Assembly: GCA_905234755.1 (NCBI GenBank)
Contig: CAJOIT010000003.1
Coordinates: forward strand, 321,135 to 385,134
DNA from: an uncultured Bacteroidales bacterium
GTDB taxonomy: Bacteria > Bacteroidota > Bacteroidia > Bacteroidales > ML635J-15
Direction: 5' to 3'
Length of the DNA stretch: 64,000 nucleotides
Shown: positions 1 to 8,070 of the stretch, piece after piece
How positions within the stretch are numbered: the first letter of the stretch is position 1
Layout: each line of letters opens with the position of its first letter
Made by a program: the position numbers and the translations under genes
Notes under the pieces: model-generated
The model's input: only the letters and a program-made list of their open reading frames with translations
Database searches by the model: none
Told to the model about the DNA's origin: nothing

Positions 1-2397
1 GTACTTATCAATGAGGTTGTCCTTGTAAGTAACATTCTTCTGGCTGTAGTTCCAGTTGTCAACTTCACCAAGCTGGCTTTCGAAAGGCTTCATAACCAAT
101 GCCTTTTCCTTAGCAGGACATACGTCGGCGCAGTTACCGCAGCCTGTGCAGTCCATAGCCGATACCTGCATACGGAAATGCATTCCTGCAAATTCCTTCG
201 GCATCTTGATGTCAGCGGTCTTCATCGAAGCTGGAGCGTTCTTAAGCTCTTCGTCGGTCATAACTACCGGACGGATTGCAGCGTGAGGACATACGAGCGA
301 GCACTGGTTGCACTGGATACACTTTGTGTTGTCCCATTCTGGAACCAAAGTAGCAACACCACGCTTTTCGTATGCTGTAGTACCTGCTGGGAAAGTACCG
401 TCGATAATGTCCTTGAATGCGCTTACAGGCAGGTCGTTACCGCACTGTGCAACCATTGGACGCATAACCTTGTTGATGAATTCAGGATCGTTGTCGTTGT
501 GTTCGAACTTGAATTCGGTTGTGCAGTTCAAGTTAGCCCATTCAGCAGGAATTTCAACCTTCTGGATTTCTCCACCGCGGTCAACTGCTGCGTAGTTCTT
601 GTTAACAACATCTTCACCCTTCTTGCCGTACGACTTAACGATGAATTTCTTCATCTGCTCAACTGCGAGGTCGTAAGGAATAACGCCCGAAATCTTGAAG
701 AATGCACTCTGGAGGATGGTGTTGGTTCTATTGCCAAGACCGATTTCCATAGCAATCTTAGTAGCGTCGATGATGTACATGTTGATGTGCTTTTCAGCCA
801 AGTATTTCTTTACATTGTCTGGCAAGTGCTTCTTGGTTTCTTCAACCGACCATGGCGAGTTGTAGAGGAATGTTCCGTTTTCCTTCAAACCGCGCAGGCA
901 GTCGTACTTGCGGAGGTATGATGGAACGTGAACAGCTACGAAATCAGGAGTACCTACAAGATACGGAGCAAGTATTGGCTGGTCACCGAAACGAAGGTGC
1001 GAGCAGGTGTAACCGCCCGATTTCTTCGAGTCGTAGTCGAAGTATGCCTGGCTGTACTTGTTGGTGTTGTCACCGATGATCTTAATGGAGTTCTTGTTTG
1101 CACCTACTGTACCGTCAGCACCAAGTCCGTAGAACTTAGCTTCGAAAGTGCCCTTCGGAAGTATTGAAATTTCCGGAAGTATCGGGAGTGAACGGAAAGT
1201 AACATCATCAACAATACCAACTGTGAACTGGTTCATAGGCTTGTCTGCTGCCAAGTTGTTGAAAACAGAAAGTATGTGAGCCGGAGTTGTGTCCTTTGAT
1301 GACAAACCGTAGCGTCCGCCGATAATCATTGGCTTTTCAGCGCAGTCCTTGAGAGCTTCAACAACGTCCAAGTATAGAGGATCGCCATTTGCTCCAGGTT
1401 CTTTTGTACGGTCGAGAACGCAGATTCTCTTAACGCTCTTAGGCATAACATCCATCAAGTACTTAACGCTGAATGGACGGTACAGGTGAACGCTGATGAG
1501 ACCGAGTTTCTTTCCGTTTGCATTTTCCTTGTCGATAACGGTCTTGATAACGTCGGTGATTGAACCCATAGCTACGATGATGTCGGTAGCATCCTTTGCG
1601 CCGTAGAATGTGAAAGGAGCATATTCACGACCTGTGATCTTGCTCATTTCCTTCATGTACTTAGCAACGATTTCTGGAAGAGCATCGTAGTACTTGTTCT
1701 GAGCCTCGCGTGTCTGGAAGTAGATGTCGGGGTTCTGAGCGGTACCGCGTGTTACAGGGTGCTCTGGATTGAGCGAGCGGTCGCGGTATTCCTTCAAAGC
1801 TGTCCAGTTAACGAGCTTCTTGAGTTCGTCCTGGTCAGCAGCTTCTACCTTCTGGATTTCGTGAGATGTACGGAAACCGTCGAAGAAGTGGAGGAACGGA
1901 ACGCGTCCTTCGATAGCTGCGAGGTGAGCAACTGGAGCCAAGTCCATGATTTCCTGAACCGAACCGGTAGCCAACAAAGCGAAACCAGTCTGACGAGCGC
2001 TCATTACATCGGCATGGTCACCGAAGATTGACAAAGCCTGAGCTGCCAAAGCACGAGCCGAAACATGGAAAACGCCTGGCAACAATTCACCGGCAATCTT
2101 GTACATGTTCGGGATCATAAGCAACAAGCCCTGCGATGCGGTGTAGGTAGTTGTGAGGGCACCAGCCTGCAACGAACCGTGAACAGCACCTGCAGCACCA
2201 GCTTCCGACTGCATTTCAACCACTTTTACTGTTTCACCGAAGATGTTTTTTCTGCCGCCTGCACTCCATTCGTCGATGTATTCAGCCATCGGTGACGACG
2301 GGGTGATAGGATAGATAGCGGCAACTTCGCTAAACATGTAGGCAACGTGAGCTGCTGCGCAGTTACCATCACATGTCATGAATTTTTTTTCTGCCAT
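1..2397 (-). CDS. nifJ: Pyruvate:ferredoxin (flavodoxin) oxidoreductase, 3' end cut by window edge
   Basis: Oxidises pyruvate with CoA to acetyl-CoA and CO2, passing electrons to ferredoxin or flavodoxin; central to anaerobic energy metabolism in the cytoplasm. About 799 codons are present; the family is usually near 1,180 residues, so the C-terminal thiamine diphosphate domain lies outside the window. The start MAEKKFMTCDGN runs into the pyruvate-binding domain (EVAAIYPITPSSPMAE). Two 4Fe-4S clusters are visible near residues 690 and 750, CIQCNQCSLVCP and CTGCGNCADVCP. The ATG at 2397 lies about 55 nt after a good -7 box. Identification is firm; the electron acceptor is not decided by the sequence. 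Confidence 0.97.
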   Translation of the reverse strand, partial: MAEKKFMTCDGNCAAAHVAYMFSEVAAIYPITPSSPMAEYIDEWSAGGRKNIFGETVKVVEMQSEAGAAGAVHGSLQAGALTTTYTASQGLLLMIPNMYKIAGELLPGVFHVSARALAAQALSIFGDHADVMSARQTGFALLATGSVQEIMDLAPVAHLAAIEGRVPFLHFFDGFRTSHEIQKVEAADQDELKKLVNWTALKEYRDRSLNPEHPVTRGTAQNPDIYFQTREAQNKYYDALPEIVAKYMKEMSKITGREYAPFTFYGAKDATDIIVAMGSITDVIKTVIDKENANGKKLGLISVHLYRPFSVKYLMDVMPKSVKRICVLDRTKEPGANGDPLYLDVVEALKDCAEKPMIIGGRYGLSSKDTTPAHILSVFNNLAADKPMNQFTVGIVDDVTFRSLPILPEISILPKGTFEAKFYGLGADGTVGANKNSIKIIGDNTNKYSQAYFDYDSKKSGGYTCSHLRFGDQPILAPYLVGTPDFVAVHVPSYLRKYDCLRGLKENGTFLYNSPWSVEETKKHLPDNVKKYLAEKHINMYIIDATKIAMEIGLGNRTNTILQSAFFKISGVIPYDLAVEQMKKFIVKSYGKKGEDVVNKNYAAVDRGGEIQKVEIPAEWANLNCTTEFKFEHNDNDPEFINKVMRPMVAQCGNDLPVSAFKDIIDGTFPAGTTAYEKRGVATLVPEWDNTKCIQCNQCSLVCPHAAIRPVVMTDEELKNAPASMKTADIKMPKEFAGMHFRMQVSAMDCTGCGNCADVCPAKEKALVMKPFESQLGEVDNWNYSQKNVTYKDNLIDKY

Positions 2398-2451
2398 AAA
2401 CTTTTGTTATTTAAGAAATTATAAAAATTTGTTACTAATATTAATAGACCG

Positions 2452-2459
2452 CAAATATA
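2452..2459 (-). promoter_or_regulatory. -7 promoter element of nifJ
   Basis: On the minus strand this reads TATATTTG, matching the Bacteroidota -7 consensus TAnnTTTG, 55 nt before the nifJ ATG. The spacer up to 2570 otherwise holds only AT-rich sequence. Confidence 0.6.
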
Positions 2460-2570
2460 GTTTTTTTATTGGGAATCGAATATTATTTTGAGGATTTTTT
2501 TGAACAAATAATAACGAGTGGAATGTTTTGTGTATCAAAAATATAGAAAGTGAGTTAGAATGGGGTGTTA

Positions 2571-3626
2571 TTAAACGTCCTGTTCCTTTTCAGGATTCTC
2601 ATCCTCCTTATTCCCGCAACAATAATTCTTATACATTCCTTCCGATTGTTCTGCCATTCGTTTTACCAGTTGTCGTGGCGATTTTACGACTAAGCCGCTG
2701 CCAAAACCTAAAAATTCGCGGATAAGCTCCCTGTTCCAAATAACCCTTATTACAAAGTCGGCGGAACCGTCTTCGTATTGCTTAATCATCCGTTGCGTCT
2801 TGTGGAAAGGTTTTGTGACGATGTAGGGAGTGTGCTCTGCACTTGCCCAGAAGACAATGTTCTTTTCGGTTTTGTCGTAGAGTGTAACACCGACAATCTT
2901 GTCGAAGTATGCGACGGGGTCGAATTCGGTATTTTCTATATAATTATTTGTGTCGCCAAGTTCCATTGATTCAATGCGGTCGAGTGCCAGATTGAGAATC
3001 ATGTTTACGCCTTTTGCCTTTCCGAACAGGAACCAGCGGTTGCGGTATTCCCGCAATACGTATGGCGAAAAGCAAAGTTTATTCGCTTTTGGCGACTTGA
3101 ACGACTTGTACATAATATTCAAGGTGCGTTTTGAAACAATCGCATCGTACGACATATTTATGTAGTTCAGTCCGCGAAGGCGGTCGTTCTTCTCGAAGAA
3201 GATGACTGGCTGGGTTTTGTGCTTCAATGACGATACATGGTCGTTAAGTCGGTTAACAATGTCCTCCAGTTCGCCGAACTCCGAAAATCCGCTCAGTTGT
3301 TTCAACACGGTAATTGCTTCTGTCATTGCCTTCATGTCGAAGTCGGTAATGGGCGAATTGGTTATGCTGAATTTCGGATCAGAATACGAGTAGTACTTGT
3401 GGTCGGTGACGACGATAGGGGCGTTGTAGCCAAGTTTTTCGCTGCGCATATTCTGGATGTCGAGCTGGATGGTGCGTTTGCTTATTCCATTCATGTTGCC
3501 TTCGTATTCGTACAGTGCATCGGAGCAGGCTTCAATCAGGTCTTCGAGTGTCCACAGACGATTGCGGCGTTGCAGGCACTGGTCAATGGTTTTGTAGCGT
3601 ATCAACGCGTTCTTACTTGCTGGCAT
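2571..3626 (-). CDS. WYL-domain transcriptional regulator
   Basis: A 351-residue protein starting MPASKNALIRYKTIDQCL, with an N-terminal winged-helix region (about 1-90; RRNRLWTLEDLIEACSDAL) and a WYL-type ligand-sensing region in the second half, where the signature appears as RNRWFLFGKAKG. WYL proteins bind DNA and respond to nucleotides or other small ligands; several control phage-defence loci. An upstream in-frame Met at 3803 was rejected because it would place the control region inside the gene and the extra residues are low in quality. A -7 box (TAAATTTG) lies at 3651-3658, and the palindrome at 3675-3693 covers its -33 region, so autoregulation is likely. The divergent neighbour at 3763 shares that palindrome. 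Confidence 0.85.
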   Translation of the reverse strand: MPASKNALIRYKTIDQCLQRRNRLWTLEDLIEACSDALYEYEGNMNGISKRTIQLDIQNMRSEKLGYNAPIVVTDHKYYSYSDPKFSITNSPITDFDMKAMTEAITVLKQLSGFSEFGELEDIVNRLNDHVSSLKHKTQPVIFFEKNDRLRGLNYINMSYDAIVSKRTLNIMYKSFKSPKANKLCFSPYVLREYRNRWFLFGKAKGVNMILNLALDRIESMELGDTNNYIENTEFDPVAYFDKIVGVTLYDKTEKNIVFWASAEHTPYIVTKPFHKTQRMIKQYEDGSADFVIRVIWNRELIREFLGFGSGLVVKSPRQLVKRMAEQSEGMYKNYCCGNKEDENPEKEQDV

Positions 3627-3660
3627 AATCGTGAAAAATGAAAATTTTTGCAAATTTATT

Positions 3661-3722
3661 AAATATTTTTCGACTACGCAAATAGGTTGCGCACTGGGGT
3701 TATAATTTTGCGGCGAAATTTT
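3661..3722. promoter_or_regulatory. Promoter/operator module, copy 1 (divergent WYL gene and 119-aa gene)
   Basis: A 7-5-7 inverted repeat, TACGCAA-ATAGG-TTGCGCA at 3675-3693, sits 9 nt before a -7 box TAATTTTG at 3703-3710 on the plus strand. The whole stretch of about 60 bp recurs at 6051-6111 with the same geometry. No TTTG occurs at the plus-strand -33 position; the palindrome centre occupies that place. Inference: binding site of the adjacent WYL regulator. Confidence 0.6.
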
Positions 3723-3762
3723 AAAGGACACCAATTTAGTAAACCAGAAAAAACGGAAAATT

Positions 3763-4122
3763 ATGGGAATGTATGTTATATGGAGACCTGAGATTTTTAG
3801 CAAGAATCACGAGTCGTTTCGTAGCATTGAGGACTTGCGGGACAAAATCAAAGAAAATAGGTTGGAAATTGAAAATCTTAAAGCCCAGATTCGCGGTTTG
3901 GCAATGGCGACGCCAAGAGATATTACTCCTGCCGATTACACGCCAGTTGAGTACATAAATGGGTATATTGATGAATTGTTCGAAGAACTTGAAAACCTGA
4001 TTGGCTATACAAGATTATTGGAAACTCTTGACGATGAGGAAACTTTCAAATACCGTATCGATGAAGGTATTGATTATTTCAACCTGCGTAAATTCGTTGG
4101 TGAAAAAGATGACGAGTATTGA
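3763..4122 (+). CDS. Small acidic hypothetical protein with coiled-coil stretch
   Basis: A 119-residue protein that I do not recognise. Residues about 20-50 (RSIEDLRDKIKENRLEIENL) look like a coiled coil, followed by an acidic helical C-terminal half (EYINGYIDELFEELENLIGY). There is no signal peptide or membrane segment, so it is probably cytoplasmic. The ATG lies about 45 nt after a clear -7 box. Its promoter module is duplicated in front of the AAA+ ATPase at 6139, which suggests the two are produced together; an adaptor or partner of that ATPase is possible but is only inference. Transcribed away from the WYL regulator. Confidence 0.7.
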   Translation: MGMYVIWRPEIFSKNHESFRSIEDLRDKIKENRLEIENLKAQIRGLAMATPRDITPADYTPVEYINGYIDELFEELENLIGYTRLLETLDDEETFKYRIDEGIDYFNLRKFVGEKDDEY

Positions 4123-4212
4123 TTCTGAAACAAAAACGGTGGCAAATCTTGAGACAAGTCAATGTATTCGGTGAAATTGCGGATTGAAATTCCTTATATT
4201 CGTATCTTTCGG

Positions 4213-4271
4213 ATTGTTGCCATTGGCAACGAGCTAAAGGTTGCTGCTAAAGGCAGCGAGCAAAAGGTTGC
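4213..4271. repeat. Two 20-bp GGCA(A/G)CGAGC...GGTTGC repeats
   Basis: GGCAACGAGCTAAAGGTTGC (4225-4244) and GGCAGCGAGCAAAAGGTTGC (4252-4271) are near-identical direct repeats; each has short complementary ends (GCAAC/GTTGC in the first) and can form a small hairpin. They lie between convergent genes, in the 204-nt gap that has no ORF of note, and look like dispersed intergenic repeats. Confidence 0.6.
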
Positions 4272-4326
4272 AAATCCGAAAGAACGATGAAAAATCTGAA
4301 AAACAATGATTTTTATCCAACATTCA

Positions 4327-5580
4327 TTATCCACCAATTAGCCATTTCCATGCAGGGACAACGGATATGCATTTGCCATCGACCTCAATCTCGCGTTCTT
4401 CGTTGTATGTAACAATTACTAAGTCGTGGTAAGGCAACCGTTTACTAAGTTTTACTAATGCCCCTGTTTCCCTACGATAAGTTTCTCCAGTTTCATCGCC
4501 CAAGATATAGCATGCTTGTATTGCCAATTCGTTTTCGGGCACAACAAAATCCACTTCGATATTGTAATTGTAGAAATATACATTGTTGTCGAGTCCGTAT
4601 TTTCGAAGCAATGCAAGAGCAACCATATTTTCGAATTGAGAACTTAGGCAATCTGTTGTAAGCAAGCTAATTATGCCGTTGTCGATGAAATAATACTTTT
4701 TGTTTGTTTCACGTTCTGTAAAATTATCGGCGAAATTGGTTAGGGACAATATCAAAAATGCATCCTTTGCGTAGTCGGCATAATTCAAGACTGTGTTTTT
4801 CGACACTTTTGTTCCTGTCGAGGCAAGCATATTTGTTAGTCTGGTCAATGCTATCGGTTGCATCATACTTTCTGCCAACTTTCTGAACATCAGACGTAAA
4901 GCCACTTTGTTCTCGATGTTGTATCTTGCAGAAATATCACCCATATATATTTTCTGATATACGGACAAAAGGTATTCCTGCTTGCTTTGTAAAGTCGCGC
5001 ACTCTGGAAAACCGCCAAAGCGCAGATATTCATCCATCTGAGGCATTAATTCACAATTCTTGGTGCTAAATATGTCAACATCGTTTGCCGACAAAAATTC
5101 GCTGAAATCGTATGGAAAAACATATTGGATTATATAACGACCGCCCAATGTTGTTGCAACATCTGAACTAAGCATTTTTGCATTAGAACCAGTGATGTTT
5201 ACTATATATTTTTGGTCGGCTAGTCGGCGAGCAAATTTTTCCCATCCAGGAATATTTTGCACCTCGTCAAGGAAAAGTACAGGCTTTTTGCCACCCATTT
5301 CCTTATGAGCCTTAAGTATTTCGTTGAAATCAGAACTGTTGAATCCGATTAACCTGTCGTCTTCGAAATTCAAATAAAGCATTTCGTCCCAACTATGACC
5401 ATTCGACAACATTTCCTGCATGCGCTGAAAAAGTAGAAACGATTTGCCAGAACGCCTAACACCAACCAGCACATAACGGAAATCGCTGATAAACGAAAAG
5501 TTACGCTTTACCAACTTGATATTCTGGACAATACTTCTATTTTCAAGAAGGACACTTTTTAAAATTTCCTTATTTACCAT
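4327..5580 (-). CDS. AAA_14 ATPase with DUF4143 C-terminal domain
   Basis: A 417-residue cytoplasmic ATPase. The N-terminal AAA_14 domain shows Walker A GVRRSGKS (about residue 40) and Walker B PVLFLDEVQ (about 105), then a sensor-like ITGSNAKML. The C-terminal DUF4143 part contains NIEVDFVVPENELAIQACY, which resembles a restriction-endonuclease-like fold core. Bacteroidales often carry many members of this family; their role is unknown. The start MVNKEILKSV at 5580 was chosen over 5625 because a -7 box (TATCTTTG on the minus strand, 5599-5606) lies between them. The region upstream holds an array of 38-bp repeats that reaches into the promoter. Confidence 0.88.
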   Translation of the reverse strand: MVNKEILKSVLLENRSIVQNIKLVKRNFSFISDFRYVLVGVRRSGKSFLLFQRMQEMLSNGHSWDEMLYLNFEDDRLIGFNSSDFNEILKAHKEMGGKKPVLFLDEVQNIPGWEKFARRLADQKYIVNITGSNAKMLSSDVATTLGGRYIIQYVFPYDFSEFLSANDVDIFSTKNCELMPQMDEYLRFGGFPECATLQSKQEYLLSVYQKIYMGDISARYNIENKVALRLMFRKLAESMMQPIALTRLTNMLASTGTKVSKNTVLNYADYAKDAFLILSLTNFADNFTERETNKKYYFIDNGIISLLTTDCLSSQFENMVALALLRKYGLDNNVYFYNYNIEVDFVVPENELAIQACYILGDETGETYRRETGALVKLSKRLPYHDLVIVTYNEEREIEVDGKCISVVPAWKWLIGG

Positions 5581-5598
5581 ACAATAATTTTTACGATG

Positions 5599-5606
5599 CA
5601 AAGATA
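5599..5606 (-). promoter_or_regulatory. -7 promoter element of the AAA_14 ATPase gene
   Basis: Minus-strand TATCTTTG, a full match to TAnnTTTG. The expected -33 position (about 5624-5627) falls in the centre of the first 38-bp repeat rather than on a TTTG, so the repeat may hold an activator or repressor site. Confidence 0.6.
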
Positions 5607-5610
5607 ATAA

Positions 5611-5765
5611 ATTTTGGCTTATCAATAGACTAAAATTAAAAATTTTTAATATTGGCTTGTCATTAGACTAAAATTGGAATATTTGTATTTTGGCTTGTTT
5701 ATAGACTAAAATGAAATTATTTGCATTTTGGCTTGTGTATGGCCCGAAATGGAGCATGGTGAGGT
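5611..5765. repeat. Tandem array of four 38-bp repeats upstream of the AAA_14 gene
   Basis: The core TTGGCTT occurs at 5614, 5652, 5690 and 5728, exactly 38 bp apart. The first three units continue into TAGACTAAAAT; the fourth is degenerate (TGGCCCGAAATGG). Each unit is an imperfect palindrome (ATTTTGGCTTA against ATTTTAGTCTA). The first unit is centred on the -33 region of the minus-strand promoter. The remaining gap up to 6050 shows no gene, only AT-rich DNA and a small palindrome. Confidence 0.8.
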
Positions 5766-5865
5766 ATTTTTAAATATTCCTATTTTCCATTTTTCGACCT
5801 GTGAACAACAGGGATTTTTATCCCACACTAAATGTCATTTCGTTTATTAATGGGTTGCAACATTT

Positions 5866-5893
5866 GTAGGGGCACAATGCATTATGTCCATAC
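5866..5893. repeat. TTTGTAGGGGC-type palindromic repeat
   Basis: TTTGTAGGGGCACAATGC followed by ATTATGTCC forms a palindrome around ATGCAT. A related TTTGTAGGGGC start occurs at 17110, so this is probably a dispersed intergenic repeat. Confidence 0.45.
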
Positions 5894-6050
5894 ATGTTGA
5901 ATGAAATTGATTTGTCACACTGCCATACCCCGAAAATTTCTTTACATATTTCCCTTCGATTTTTACAAAAGATGGTGTAATTATTACAATTCCGATTTTA
6001 TATATGCTTATGTATTATATGTTTGCAAAACTTTTTTCGAAAGAAATGAA

Positions 6051-6111
6051 AAATATTTTCGACTGCGCAAATAGGTTGCATTGTGGCATATTTATTTTGC
6101 AGCGAAATTTT
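6051..6111 (+). promoter_or_regulatory. Promoter/operator module, copy 2 (AAA+ ATPase)
   Basis: Near copy of 3661-3722: TGCGCAA-ATAGG-TTGCATT at 6064-6082, then after 9 nt a -7-like TTATTTTG at 6092-6099, then CAGCGAAATTTT (copy 1 has CGGCGAAATTTT). One half-site is perfect in each copy, on opposite sides, giving the consensus TGCGCAA-N5-TTGCGCA. Confidence 0.6.
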
Positions 6112-6138
6112 TAGTAGAACTCATAAAACTTATGTGCT

Positions 6139-7794
6139 ATGGAAAAGAAAACAGTGAAAATGAAAGTTCAAGAGGAAGATTTGACAATTCTTTCCTGCAT
6201 GGAAAACATTGTCGATTTTGCGAAAGATTCGAAACTGAGTGAAAGTTTCTACAGAAAGATTAAGAAATATACTGATTTTATAGGTGCGAAGTGCGATTTG
6301 ACACCTCGCCAGTCGGTATTGCTTTCGTTGTGGGTCGAAAACGAGGAGTCGCACGAAACTATGACGGATTTGCTGGATTATCTCGGATGCCGTCACATAC
6401 ATCTTCTTCGTTATGCAAGTGAGTTCAATGTATTGGTTCAGAGGCAACTGTTGAAAAAGGACGATGAGGATGATACTTTTGGCTTTTCGGTGCCATGCAA
6501 GGTTATACAGGCATTTCAAGAAGATAGAATGTATGTTCCCAAGCCGATAACCAACTTGAAAATAACGGAGTTGCTCGACAAAATCAAAAGATTGTATATG
6601 CTAAGGCAGGAGGATGAAATTGAATATGACGATATGGTTGACGAGATAAAAACTTTGCTCGAAAAGAATACTCATTTGCCTTTTGCTACGAAATTCATCG
6701 GCTACAAACTCACTCAATCAGAGAAGGTTCTGCTTATGAAATTTGTTATCCAATACGCATATTACTACGACGATGACATTGAGGACTCCGATTTGGAAGA
6801 TATTTTCGAGAGCCACTGGATATTGACATGGGTACTTTCGAATATGCGCGATGGAGACAGCTGCTTGATAAAAAACGGCTACATAGAGTATGTAAATCAG
6901 GAAGGTCTTGCCGACAGATGCCATTTCAAGCTGGGCGAAAGGATTAAGGATGAACTTTTGTCGGATGTGCTTAATCTGCAAAGCATTAGAAATCCAACCC
7001 GTGGACTGTTGCTGCACAATAACATCCAGGAGAAAAAGTTGTTCTTCAACGACAAGAACACCGCTTCGATTACAGAACTGATAAAACTTTTGCAGCCCGA
7101 CAATTACAAAAATGTCCTGGACAGACTGGCAAAGCAGGGATTGCGCAAGGGTTTTTCGTGTTTGTTCTACGGTGCGCCAGGGACAGGAAAGACGGAATCG
7201 GTTCTGCAGATAGCCAAGCAGACCGGAAGAAACATTATGCAGGTCGATATTGCCAATATGAAAAGCTGTTGGGTTGGCGAAAGCGAAAAGATGATTAAGA
7301 AACTGTTTGTCAACTATAGGAATATTGTTCGCAAGTCGGAAGTCGCACCTATATTGCTGTTCAACGAGGCCGATGCGCTGTTCGGCACTAGGATGGAAAA
7401 TACTCAGCATGCCGTTGACAAGATGGAAAACACAATACAGAACATTATCCTTCAGGAAATGGAAGACCTCGAAGGCATTCTTATCGCAACAACAAACCTT
7501 ACGAAAAATCTTGACAAGGCTTTTGAGCGTCGGTTCATATACAAGATAGAGTTTGCAAAGCCCGACATCAGAACCAGCAAGAAGATTTGGCATTCGATGC
7601 TACCCGAATTGAAGCCAGCAGAACTTGACATTGTAGCACGGAAATATCTATTTAGCGGTGGTCAGATTGAAAATGTAACACGCAAGAAAGCTATCAATTA
7701 CATTCTCAACGGTGATGAGTTTACCTTCGAGAAGCTGTGTGCATATTGTGATGACGAACAGATTGTAAATTCACAAATGAAAGTCGGATATTGA
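6139..7794 (+). CDS. AAA+ family ATPase
   Basis: A 551-residue cytoplasmic ATPase. Residues 1-300 are helical, acidic and unlike a domain I recognise. The AAA module follows: Walker A FYGAPGTGKTE (about 345), Walker B as PILLFNEADALF (about 410) with Asn in place of the usual first Asp, sensor 1 IATTNLTKNLD, and arginine finger AFERRF. Its closest relatives are the classical AAA group (Vps4/FtsH-like core). The promoter is a near copy of the one before the 119-aa gene at 3763, so both probably belong to the WYL regulon. Substrate unknown; protein remodelling is a reasonable guess from the family. Confidence 0.85.
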   Translation: MEKKTVKMKVQEEDLTILSCMENIVDFAKDSKLSESFYRKIKKYTDFIGAKCDLTPRQSVLLSLWVENEESHETMTDLLDYLGCRHIHLLRYASEFNVLVQRQLLKKDDEDDTFGFSVPCKVIQAFQEDRMYVPKPITNLKITELLDKIKRLYMLRQEDEIEYDDMVDEIKTLLEKNTHLPFATKFIGYKLTQSEKVLLMKFVIQYAYYYDDDIEDSDLEDIFESHWILTWVLSNMRDGDSCLIKNGYIEYVNQEGLADRCHFKLGERIKDELLSDVLNLQSIRNPTRGLLLHNNIQEKKLFFNDKNTASITELIKLLQPDNYKNVLDRLAKQGLRKGFSCLFYGAPGTGKTESVLQIAKQTGRNIMQVDIANMKSCWVGESEKMIKKLFVNYRNIVRKSEVAPILLFNEADALFGTRMENTQHAVDKMENTIQNIILQEMEDLEGILIATTNLTKNLDKAFERRFIYKIEFAKPDIRTSKKIWHSMLPELKPAELDIVARKYLFSGGQIENVTRKKAINYILNGDEFTFEKLCAYCDDEQIVNSQMKVGY

Positions 7795-7806
7795 TGAACA
7801 ATTTAC

Positions 7807-8070
7807 ATGGAGGAGATTATTAGCCTTATGTTTGAGTGTCAAATAGAAGAATTAGATAAAGACCCAGACTGGGAAAACTCCTTTTACAGAAAGGTGGAAA
7901 TTTGAGCAGCGGTACAGATTGCATTGGGTGCAGTACCAGGGCCGCTGCTCATAACACCACTGTGTTGTGACTTACTTGAATCGCCTTCCAACGTCCGCGG
8001 AATTGTACTGCTGTTTGGATGGCGATTCGTTTTTTATGTTAAATTTGTTTTACAAATCTTAAAGTCTTGA
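7807..8070 (+). pseudogene. Short frame after the ATPase with an in-frame TGA
   Basis: Starting 12 nt after the ATPase stop, a frame encodes 32 residues (MEEIISLMFECQIEELDKDP...), stops at TGA 7903-7905, then stays open to a TGA at 8068 with a hydrophobic stretch (IALGAVPGPLLITPLCCDLL). It could be a broken small gene of the ATPase operon. The last 30 nt overlap the opposite gene, and coding potential is weak, so this may be chance. Confidence 0.3.

Noticed and set aside
5611..5765. CRISPR array suggested by regular 38-bp spacing
   Set aside because: Units abut with no distinct spacers, and there are no cas genes; this is a simple tandem repeat.
6718..7593. Long minus-strand ORF inside the AAA+ ATPase
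   Set aside because: Its translation has no domain-like pattern and it lies fully under a clear Walker-motif gene.
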